Assembly: GCA_946803715.1 (NCBI GenBank) | Contig: CAMPET010000073.1 | Location: 59,827-73,187 of the forward strand | DNA: 13,361 nucleotides | Reading direction: 5' to 3' | Origin: Beroe ovata | Taxonomy: Eukaryota; Ctenophora; Nuda; Beroida; Beroidae | Part shown: positions 6,927 through 13,361 of the stretch, in pieces | How the letters are laid out: every line of letters starts with the position of its first letter | Position numbering within the stretch: the stretch's first letter is position 1 | Translations under genes and position numbers: made by a program | Notes under the pieces: generated by a model | The model's database searches: none | What the model saw: the letters and a program-made list of their open reading frames with translations, nothing else | Told to the model about the DNA's origin: nothing

Positions 6927-7079
6927 ATATGTTTTCCGAAAACATATGTTTTAGGAAAAGTACATATGTATATACTTTTTGAAAAAGTACATATGTTTTT
7001 GAAAAGTAATATATTTTTTTCACAAAAGTATATATATTTTTCAAAAGCATATATATTTTTCAAAAACATATATATGTTC
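6921..7079. repeat. Degenerate CATATG / TTTTTGAAAA array
   Basis: About 160 bases alternate CATATG or TATATAT cores with TTTTC/GAAAA spacers at a step of roughly 17 to 24 bases, drifting toward pure AT at the 3' end. Many cores are palindromic. It continues directly from the 72-bp repeat and shares its ATATATGTTTTTCT linker, so it probably expanded from that linker. Confidence 0.75.
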
Positions 7080-7103
7080 GAGTTAAGGGACCTCCTCGTA
7101 CAC

Positions 7104-7300
7104 CGTAGTATCCGCCATTCTTGTTGCCATGGTTACTGATCGTGATTGAAACACTACCACTCTGCAGTATGCCGTGTTCAGGCGAGTCTATTGCCTTCAG
7201 GAATGAGATGTATGAGGCGTGAGACCGCCGCCATGCGGCCACTTTGGCAGCCGCCTCAATAGCCTCATGATCCGCCACAATGCAGTGCACAGGAGGGATG
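7104..7300 (-). CDS. Candidate exon of an unrecognised gene, minus strand
   Basis: Minus-strand reading starts after an acceptor-like CTCTGATCTTAG at 7301 and gives one continuous frame of about 65 residues before the repeat at 7083. The peptide begins IPPVHCIVADHEAIEAAAKV, followed by AAWRRSHASYISFLKAID and a Ser/Gly/Asn-rich end (SVSITISNHGNKNGGYYG). Third positions are GC-rich, unlike the DNA on both sides, and the alanine-rich helix followed by a strand-like stretch looks like a folded domain. There is no in-frame ATG at the start, so it should be an internal exon. The donor is unclear: GTGTAC or GTACGA near 7098-7104 are possible. This is the best coding candidate on the minus strand. 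I do not recognise the family. Confidence 0.5.
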
Positions 7301-7532
7301 CTAAGATCAGAGATATTAGATGATAATGGATATCTGGATAATTATGCACGATTTGAACATATCTTACAATAAAGTGCATTATTTGGACTTATTGGCTCAA
7401 ACAACAAGTGGGATAAAACCTGTTAAATAGGATGTAATATGCTAAATATGTAAAATATCACCTNAGTGTCAGAACAGAGTTGCCTGAAGGCAAAAAGTTT
7501 TATTTATTTAATCCGGTCATCTTTTTTCCGCC

Positions 7533-8015
7533 GAAGAATCTATTCGCCACGGCTTTAACCGGTCTTGAAATTTTTGTTATTCTTGTCACATATCTATCAA
7601 ACCAGTCCTTCTCAGGCAAGGAAATGTAACTTTTATAGTGTCATGATATCTTCAGATCCTAGCATTGAACTGAGATGGTGTATGAGCATTTGTACCCTTA
7701 TCAGTGATTAGTCACTTTACACCCTTAACCAGTGAATAGTAATTTAGCTTAGCAAATTATGACTTGATTAGTTACTACTTAATGAGTCGAATATGTTCAT
7801 GAACTGATTTGATTTCAGTAATAAATGCCTCTTCAACTTGCTTCAGAGGCTGTCAAGAAGATTTGGGGAGATAAGGAATATCTTTATCCTAGAGATAACT
7901 TACAAAAGAGCTGTAAATGGATGTCACCATTGACAGAAACAAAGTCAATACATGCATTCAACTTTACAGACATCACCCGAAAGTCTTATGGTGATTAAAG
8001 AACCATGGGAAATCG
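7533..8015. repeat. Tandem segmental duplication, copy A
   Basis: This 483-bp segment (starting GAAGAATCTATTCGCC, ending CCATGGGAAATCG) recurs directly downstream at 8017-8498 with an offset of 483 to 484 bases. The last 315 bases are very similar, with 5 differences in the 124 bases before the short reading frame and 7 in the 156 bases shared within it. The first part is more diverged, with reciprocal insertions of about 50 bases. The junction between copies is an N (8016), so an assembly join should be kept in mind. Confidence 0.9.
7825..7998 (+). CDS. 57-residue open frame in duplication copy A, possible exon
   Basis: The frame starts ATG 7825 and ends TAA 7996-7998. The peptide opens MPLQLASEAVKKIWGDKEYL and continues with PRDNLQKSCKWMSPLTETK and SIHAFNFTDITRKSYGD. 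TTGATTTCAG lies just before it, like a 3' splice site, but in-frame TAA codons between that AG and the ATG mean any coding would start at this ATG. It reads more naturally than chance frames nearby, and its partner in copy B is open over the same 51 codons. The substitution rate inside the frame is no lower than outside, so there is no sign of selection. It may be a decayed exon of a gene or transposon. Confidence 0.3.
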   Translation: MPLQLASEAVKKIWGDKEYLYPRDNLQKSCKWMSPLTETKSIHAFNFTDITRKSYGD

Positions 8016-8016
8016 N

Positions 8017-8498
8017 GAAGAATCTAATCGCCATGGCATTAACCATTCTTAAAATTTTTAATTATTCTTTTCACATATCTACGATAAGTAAAGTTCCATT
8101 ATCAAAGGGTTGATAGAATATTATTAACCATCAAACCAGTCCTTCTCAGGCAAGGAAATGTATTTTCAGTGATTATGTATTTATCAGTGATTAGTCACTT
8201 TACACCCTTAACCAGTGAAAAGTAATTTAGCTTAGCAAATTATCACTTGATTAGTTACTACTGAATGAGTCGAATATGTTCATGAACTGATTTGATTTCA
8301 GTTCTAAATGCCTCTTCAACTTGCTTCAGAGGCTGTCAACAAGATTTGGGGAAATAAGGACTATCTTTATCCTAGAGATAACCTACAGAAGAGCTGTAAA
8401 TGGATGTCACCATTGACGGAAACAAAGTCAATACATGCATTCAACTTTACAGACATCACCTGAAAGTCTTATGGTGATTAAAGAACCATGGGAAATCG
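8017..8498. repeat. Tandem segmental duplication, copy B
   Basis: Starts GAAGAATCTAATCGCC and ends CCATGGGAAATCG, aligning with 7533-8015. Relative to copy A it gains about 50 bases near 8080-8130 and loses a similar length near 8160-8183, so total length is almost unchanged. Sequence unique to the downstream side starts at 8499. Confidence 0.9.
8308..8463 (+). pseudogene. 51-residue counterpart frame in copy B, shortened by a stop
   Basis: Starts at ATG 8308 and ends at TGA 8461-8463, where copy A has CGA (Arg). Against copy A there are three missense changes (Lys to Asn, Asp to Asn, Glu to Asp), three silent changes and this nonsense change. A second frame starting at ATG 8433 runs through CCTGAAAGTCTTATGGTG to TAA at 8505-8507 and reads SLMVIKEPWEIDITNSG, also peptide-like. 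Two coding-like frames overlap here, as in a decayed exon that has picked up frameshifts. Confidence 0.28.
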
Positions 8499-9106
8499 AC
8501 ATCACCAATTCAGGTTAACAAAGTACTGATTCTAAGCCCAATTTTAAAGGCGTTAGGCCTTGGAGCTGAAGAAGTATCAAGTGAGATGCTTGGAAAAGCA
8601 GTATGAGTTCAATTATTTCTTCATTAGTGGTCCTTATGAGTTCTGTCCTTTCATAGTATCAGGGTCACACCCTTTCGAGGATACTTTTGTGAGTTTCACA
8701 AGATTTTAGATCAGCTGAACCTTTAGAGGTCAATCAAAAAACTGAACCTATAGAGGTATCAGATCAGCTTATCCTGTGGAAGTGTCTAAACAGCTGAACC
8801 TTTTGAGGTTTTCCCCAACAGCTGTAGCTGTTAGAAGTGCTTAACAGCTGAACCTTTTGAGGTTCCAACTATAGCTGAACCTATTGACAAAACAGCTGAT
8901 CAAAAAACAGCTGACACAAACAGCTGATCAATTGAGATGGACAGGACAGCTGAACCTATCAAGGTTTATTAGAACAGTTTCACCTTTTGAGGTGTGCTGA
9001 ACAGCTGAACAGCTTAACCTTTTGAGGTTTTAATCATTGCTGAACTTACGGAAGCTGTTGTTGGAATGCACTAGATAGCTGGGAAAGGCAGCCCTACTGA
9101 TGTCTC

Positions 9107-9148
9107 TAATCAGTTGAATCTAATCAGTTGAATCTAATCAGTTGAATC
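9107..9148. repeat. Three perfect tandem copies of TAATCAGTTGAATC
   Basis: A 14-bp unit repeated three times without mismatch inside the decayed minisatellite. It seems to be a recent local expansion of one degenerate unit. Confidence 0.9.
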
Positions 9149-9346
9149 CACTGAGGTCTCAATAACAGCTAGCCTATTGAGGCAATTCAAATAGCTGATC
9201 CCCTACTATTATCTAAATCAACCATCCTATCATGGGTTCTATAAGGAACTATAGTTTCTGAGACATCAGGCTGAGATGAGCCTATGGAGGTGCAATCTTT
9301 GTTTCTGAACCTTCTGAGCTATTTAATCTAACGAAATCATACTGAC

Positions 9347-9403
9347 ATATCACTGATAGAGTGACTTATCACTGTTAGAGTGACTTATCACTGTTAGAGT
9401 GAC
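9347..9403. repeat. Three tandem copies of a 19-bp unit TTATCACTGTTAGAGTGAC
   Basis: Units 2 and 3 (9366-9384, 9385-9403) are identical and unit 1 differs at two positions. Each contains TCACT facing AGTGA and so can form a small hairpin. It lies within the decayed 27-bp array. Confidence 0.9.
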
Positions 9404-9590
9404 AGCTTTTGGGTGTCAAAAGCAGCTAAAACTATGCTTCAGTCATACTTAAGTCTTAACTCTTGATCATTCTGAGGTGTCTAACCAATCTGAACCGTTT
9501 GAGGTGTCATACACTTGAGCCTTTTAAGGTGTCACACATCCATCCTTTTGAGGTGTCAGAAGTTGTACCTTCAGAGGTATCAACAAATTG

Positions 9591-11260
9591 TGGTTTACCA
9601 TGTTAGGTTAACTTTGGAGCAAAGCAGATGGCCACAGTGGGTATGACAATTGCATGACTCATGAGACAAACTGGCCATGAAATTTATCTTTGGAGATTAG
9701 AATAGGTCTTCTCCAAGGCTCTGATAAGTTTTCATCATCTAGGCACAACCATCAGCAAGTGCATCGTAATGGGTCTCCATGTCTAACTGGGCACTATGGA
9801 ACCATGAGATATCATCATGGAGATCTATCAAAGCATACATAGATAAAAGATAAATGTACCAATCTGTACAGGTTCTCTATCTTTTTTGGGGAATACTTAG
9901 GCAATTATTCACCTATGATGGGGCCATTTCTGCTGTAAGGATTTTCGGAATCCATGAAACCAGAATTGAGATAAATATTAGCCTTGCTATTTCCAAGTCT
10001 ACACTATTCGCGTTTTGGGCCTTTCATTCGTAGTACTACGTAGGTACCTCTAATCGAGATTGAGGAGATTGACTTTGTATTATAAGAGTTTGTAGTTTAT
10101 CAGTAGGGTTAGAGAGCTCTGCACAATCATAGATACTCATATCAGATCACATCTGCATCCAACATCACCTATCACATATAATCTTAATTTATCTAGCAAT
10201 ACATGTGCTTACAACACAAAATAGAGAACTCCTCAAAATAACGTCAATTATCTGTCCACAAGCCTCCCTCATGGAGAGGGTGCATCTCACAGAGAGTCGG
10301 GAAGAAATCAAACCTGTGTTCACAATGACTCCATTATACCTTCTCAAGGTAGATAGGCTCTTGTAGCTGTTATCACGGACAAGAGCAGGAGAACTGTTGA
10401 CACATGAGACAGAATTACTTGGGAAATATCAAGTCGAGAAACCGATTTAATAGAACACTGCTCCCAGTACTGAGATTTCAAGAGATAATGAACAACCGGA
10501 GTTCAGACTACGCCTGTAATCAGAGGCCAGCAGTTTAGCCTGGGAAGTGGAGCTATACTCTGCACCAGGTCAAGAGAAATGGTCGTTGGGAGAATTAGTC
10601 TTACATAAAGATGTGTTGCCGCTGGCCTGTATTATAACAGGTCATCCTTGACAGTCTGGACGCATAATAATTGCACAAGTTTCTGTAGTAGCTATGCGTA
10701 CGAAAACAGGAGCAAACCATAGACGCAGACGGAACCTGGAGGTGCAACACCGTCACAGGGATACGAATTTAGTACTGAAAAGTATCTGATTACATACACC
10801 TACTCCACCTAGAATATTATATAACAACAGACAGTGTAACTTGAACAGAGTTCAGTGGTGCAATCCTACCGTGTTTCTTCTCTGTTGTTGTATCTTCCAA
10901 GTAAAACAACTTGTTCTGGGTCATAAATCCCTAATTCCTTGACTATGAGAATAACAATGGTTACTATGTTATAGATCAAACAAATATATAACATTCCCCT
11001 CTCACGTTTGTTAAACTGAGTATCTGTTAGTCTCACAAAATACGAAATGAACTGAACACTCTATGAAAACCTCGTGTTGAAAATCTAACACGCGCGCGAG
11101 CTAAATGCTGCAGGCGTCTCATTGTGCATATAAACAAACTTCCGCGTGTTACATAAAATACAACCATCTTTCTCCCTCTTCGTGTTAAATGAATTGATAT
11201 AAAATACTCGAACTAAAATACGCTAGATAATAAATTTCTGAACTAAAANTTTCCTGTAAA
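9591..11260. other. Long stretch without a recognisable gene
   Basis: About 1.7 kb with scattered stops in all six frames. The base composition is less AT-rich than the introns near the window start, and some short tracts (9640-9720, 10540-10760) look like worn coding or transposon sequence, but I could not link them to a family. Small palindromes occur at about 9850-9875 (TGTAC...GTACA, followed by a T run) and 10034-10048 (GTACTACGTAGGTAC). One CGCGCGCG patch lies at about 11092. An N lies at 11249. Confidence 0.4.
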
Positions 11261-11773
11261 CTTCAAATGGAATCTGCTGAGCATTACAACCGACACTGTC
11301 CAGTGTCTTTTCTTCGAGGGAGCAACTCTCAGGTCAAGATGTTGTTAGATTTCATGGGAGCTCACCTATGCAAGCTGATATAAATCATCCTAGGAAGAGA
11401 AGGATGTGGAGCATTACATGCCAATTGTGTAATGCCTATTGTATAATAATAATATTGAGCTATACGCTGATTATTCTATCTGGTCTATTCCAGTCAATAC
11501 TCTGATGATATTCTATGTATTACATGTATTCTATTCCATTCTATTAAGATTTTACTGTGGTAAGATTGAACTACAGTTAAAAATGCGTCACCAGACCCCT
11601 TCTGTCATAATTTATGACTCAAACAAATATTGTTCATGCAACATTGTATGATAGGGCCAACACGGGCCTCATAAGAACCTGTATGTTCTACATCGGGTTA
11701 AGCAGAAGGTTCGAACTTCGAGTCTTTTGCAGTTCCCTCATTGACTTCCTCACTAGGAGATCTTCTCTAACCC
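11261..11773. other. Stretch with short chance frames, no gene supported
   Basis: A 38-codon frame opens at ATG 11267 (MESAEHYNRHCPVSFLRGSN onward) and stops at TAA 11381-11383. It has no splice-site support and no recognised motif. The 70- and 63-residue frames at 11439-11651 and 11614-11805 overlap each other in AT-rich sequence and look random. Confidence 0.35.
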
Positions 11774-12178
11774 ATGTGGATCACACCTACCGTCAGTTGT
11801 TGTGAGTATTCACATACAGTTGTGCCACAAATGTGTAAAGCCACAGCCTCCAATGGAGTTATTTGTTTGGTGGGGTCGTTCACTTCTTGGAGAATCGAAA
11901 ATGGTAGTCAACTTTGTGACACCAATACTGACTATTTGCGTGTTGATATCACAGTTCAGGTCATCACGTGTTTGTTGGCTCAGGTCTCTTCTCCTCTCAA
12001 TATACTCTTCAAACTAGCTCATTGGAACGTATCCGTAGGAGAAATGCCCCTCACCCAAGCTGCCGAAGGCAGCGTTAAGGGTGAGGGGTTTCTCCGAGGA
12101 GAAGAGACAATGAGCCAAATGATTCCCACCTCTCCTCCCTATTCCTACTCAATAAAACTCCGCAGTGCGGCTGTATAG
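11774..12178 (+). CDS. 134-residue open frame of doubtful coding status
   Basis: The frame runs from ATG 11774 to TAG 12176-12178, one of the longest in the window. It has no clear signal peptide, no membrane helix and no motif I recognise. Its last third is a translation of the 58-nt hairpin at 12038-12095 (EMPLTQAAEGSVKGEGF). An overlapping frame (11802-12017) is also open, so the local shortage of stops is not specific to one frame. It is listed because no other explanation covers the interval, but it is more likely chance than a gene. Confidence 0.2.
   Translation: MWITPTVSCCEYSHTVVPQMCKATASNGVICLVGSFTSWRIENGSQLCDTNTDYLRVDITVQVITCLLAQVSSPLNILFKLAHWNVSVGEMPLTQAAEGSVKGEGFLRGEETMSQMIPTSPPYSYSIKLRSAAV
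12038..12095 (+). other. 58-nt hairpin with a 3-base loop, pre-miRNA-like or foldback
   Basis: GGAGAAATGCCCCTCACCC and AAGCTGCC on the left face GGCAGCG, TTAAGGGTGAGGGG and TTTCTCC on the right across a GAA loop. About 25 base pairs form with two small bulges. Partial pairing (TCCG with CGAGGA) can extend it a few bases outward. The long stem and small bulges fit a hairpin RNA, but the loop is shorter than in most microRNA precursors, and a small inverted-repeat element is an equal alternative. No target duplication was found. Confidence 0.6.
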
Positions 12179-12433
12179 TCAGGAAAGGCAGTGTAGATCG
12201 GAATCAGGAGACACATTCTTATGGAACCACAGCAGTCCTGTGCGATTTGGAATCTGCTTCAAGATGCCGATACAACTATAAACATCTCAGGTTTTCGGAT
12301 AAACTGCATTAGTGCATTAAATCGACACTTCCGATTTTGTTATATGTTAGTGACCCAATGACAATCTAAGGTTGTCAGATTCAAGGGGCATGAACCTCTT
12401 CATGCGTCTCTCCATGCATTCTAAAAAGGCTCG

Positions 12434-12733
12434 TGCTATTCTGCCTCGTTTGAATCCGCGCACGACGGTACTTGCGACGCGCCTGCCAGCTTTCATGCTA
12501 ACCTAACCCTAACCGAACCCTAACCTGACCAGTGACCCTAACCTAATCCTAACCTAACCCTAACCCTAGTATCCTAACCCTAACCCTAACCCTAACCCTT
12601 ACCCTAACCCCAACCCTAACCCTTACCCTATTACCCTAACCGTTAAGGTAAGGGTTAAAGTTAGGTTAGCATAAAAGCTGGCAGGCGCGTCGCAAGAACG
12701 GTCGTGCGCGGATTCAAACGAGGCAGAATAGCA
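12434..12733. mobile_element. 300-bp foldback element enclosing a telomere-like repeat
   Basis: The left arm (12434-12507) and right arm (12660-12733) are reverse complements at 71 of 74 positions. They start TGCTATTCTGCCTCGTTTG on the outside and end ATGCTAACCTAAC on the inside, with GCGCACGAC and GCGACGCGCCTGCCAGC between. The arms already carry one CCTAA step at their inner edges, so the telomere-like tract is an integral part. There is no coding capacity. No clear target duplication was found: the flanks GGCTCG and GCTGGG share only GCT. High arm identity suggests a young insertion or gene-conversion between arms. Confidence 0.88.
12508..12659. repeat. Interstitial telomere-like (CCCTAA)n array
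   Basis: The interior of the foldback element is a run of CCCTAA and CCTAA units with variants (CCGAA, CCTTAC, CCCCAA), cleanest at about 12567-12600. The right edge flips to GTTAAGGTAAGGGTTAAAG, so even the array has a short inverted end. Six-base TTAGGG is the repeat of vertebrates and many other animals, while most insects use five-base TTAGG. The mix of both steps here makes it a degenerate satellite, not a functional telomere. Confidence 0.85.
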
Positions 12734-12792
12734 GCTGGGATATAAAATGATGGTAGGCGCGCGCAACGTGACGTAAAACAAATTGTTTCTTT

Positions 12793-12841
12793 TGTTATCT
12801 GTTTCCTGCGCGCCGCGCGCAAGAAACAGTGGGCGATAACA
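12793..12841. mobile_element. Remnant of the CGCG foldback group
   Basis: TGTTATC...TGTTTCCTGCGCG on the left faces CGCGCAAGAAACAG...GATAACA on the right, the same core hairpin as at 3932-3955 and in the three 9-bp-duplication elements. Upstream, GGTAGGCGCGCGCAACG (12751 onward) resembles the sequence near 3563. No intact ends or target duplication are visible. Confidence 0.55.
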
Positions 12842-12935
12842 TCCAGCAAACAAAATGTAGGAACTGGGAGCATTCTATTTCGAATAAATAGAACTATAAT
12901 ATCTTATTTCCGCAAGAACAGAAAAACACAGCTGG

Positions 12936-12955
12936 GATCAGATAAAATCTTACAA
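12936..12955. mobile_element. Solo transposon right end, GATCAGATAAAATCTTACAA
   Basis: This 20-base tract matches the right terminus of the 3689/4005/4574 family (GGTCAGATAAAATCTGACAA) at 18 of 20 bases. No left end is found at a fitting distance, so it is a truncated copy or the end of a deleted element. Confidence 0.45.
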
Positions 12956-13361
12956 GAAACAGCTGATTTAAATATAAGCAAATTTCAACTAAGATTGGTC
13001 AAATCCATTGCATGATTTCATATCAATAATGACAAACGTCTGAACTCTGGTAATTATTATGGATATGCCATGCAAAAACACTGTGCAAAAATATACAATT
13101 CAAAGACCATTCTTCGTGAAACTTGAGTCTGGCATGTTTCATATTTGTTTTGCCTTTGTTGGTTTTTACCATTTAGAATTTTGTTTTTAATGTTTATTAC
13201 ATGAGAACCTTGGAAGCATGCTGAAATGAAGAAGCTTTGTCGACAAATGATATCCATCGAATTGTGTTGCTTTATGTCAAAACAGCACCATCAGAAATGA
13301 GCCTACAGGCTGCTACTTTTTGCACGCGCAACTCGTACGCTACTATAGCAATTTGCAGTAC
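12956..13361. other. AT-rich stretch, no gene recognised
   Basis: The last 400 bases have no coding-like frame. The antisense frame 13057-13257 encodes a Lys/Asn/Gln-rich peptide typical of AT-rich chance translation. No repeats were found except a CACGCGCAACTCG patch near 13323. Confidence 0.4.

Larger units (their letters stand above)
8640..9590. repeat. Decayed minisatellite, period about 26-28 bp, consensus ACAGCTGAACCTTTTGAGGT
   Basis: More than twenty recognisable copies of GCTGAACCTTTTGAGGT-like units are spread over about 950 bases, the densest between 8700 and 9040. Spacing is mostly 26 to 28 bases with some truncated units (GCTGATCAAAAAACA). A 27-bp unit is nine codons, and several units read Ala-Glu-Pro-(Phe/Leu/Ile)-Glu-Val in one phase. 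Units shift frame against each other and stops are frequent, so the array is not coding now. It begins shortly after the duplicated segments and may belong to the same former gene or element. Confidence 0.75.

Noticed and set aside
6716-7069. 117-residue minus-strand open frame with an internal repeat
   Set aside because: The protein repeat is a direct translation of the 72-bp hairpin repeat and of the CATATG array. The 72-bp period is a multiple of three, so the frame stays open by chance.
8640-9590. An intact repeat-protein gene
   Set aside because: Frames shift between units and stop codons are frequent in every frame, so no product longer than a few units could be made.
9840-9900. Possible RNA polymerase III terminator or small RNA (TGTAC...GTACA then T run)
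   Set aside because: The stem is only five bases, no promoter boxes are visible, and a T run in AT-rich DNA is weak evidence.
11267-11383. 38-residue open frame (MESAEHYNRHCPVSF onward)
   Set aside because: It looks mildly protein-like, but there are no splice sites, no second exon and no motif, and frames of this length are common by chance.
11640-11735. tRNA-like segment with GGTTCGAACTTCGAGTC
   Set aside because: It resembles an RNA polymerase III B box, but no acceptor stem, D arm or anticodon arm can be folded around it and no A box is found at the right distance.
12508-12659. True chromosome end
   Set aside because: Ordinary sequence continues on both sides, the array is only about 150 bases and degenerate, and it is enclosed by inverted arms.

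Overview
This window looks like animal nuclear DNA, most likely from an arthropod and perhaps a hemipteran insect. That placement is an inference from style, not from a recognised gene. The DNA is AT-rich, with GT/AG-bounded exon-like islands, microsatellites, many foldback elements built around GC-rich CGCG palindromes, and four scattered N positions (5832, 7464, 8016, 11249). Nothing suggests a bacterial or viral genome: there is no dense gene packing, no operon and no rRNA or tRNA. I recognised no protein family with confidence.

Layout. 1-736: two plus-strand exon candidates of an unrecognised gene (65-252 and 562-736), joined by an intron of about 309 bp. The splice phase puts a stop codon in the second exon. 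737-3290: AT-rich DNA without a gene, carrying hairpins, a GGTTACC-rich patch, a CACGTG (E-box) palindrome cluster and a GA microsatellite. 3301-4698: a cluster of nested foldback elements. Three of them (3689-3802, 4005-4131, 4574-4689) share ends TTGTCAG/CTGACAA and are each flanked by a 9-bp target-site duplication. One sits inside a second element whose uninterrupted relative lies at 3301-3396. 5135-7300: three minus-strand exon-like islands (7104-7300, 5490-5621, 5135-5199), separated by AT-rich DNA, a 22-bp tandem repeat and a 72-bp tandem repeat of hairpins. 7533-8498: a direct tandem duplication of about 483 bp whose two copies carry matching short reading frames. 8640-9590: a long, decayed minisatellite with a period near 27 bp that echoes a repeated Glu-Pro-Phe-Glu-Val peptide. 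9590-12430: mostly featureless, with one weak reading frame (11774-12178) that encloses a strong 58-nt hairpin. 12434-12733: a 300-bp foldback element with 74-bp inverted arms around a telomere-like CCCTAA array. 12734-12960: further remnants of the CGCG foldback group.

The genes do not form a visible pathway. At most the window holds parts of two genes in opposite orientation, with transposon-rich introns or intergenic DNA between them. The best-supported results are structural: a small inverted-repeat transposon family with clean 9-bp target duplications and a nested insertion next to a paralogous empty site, and the telomere-repeat foldback element.
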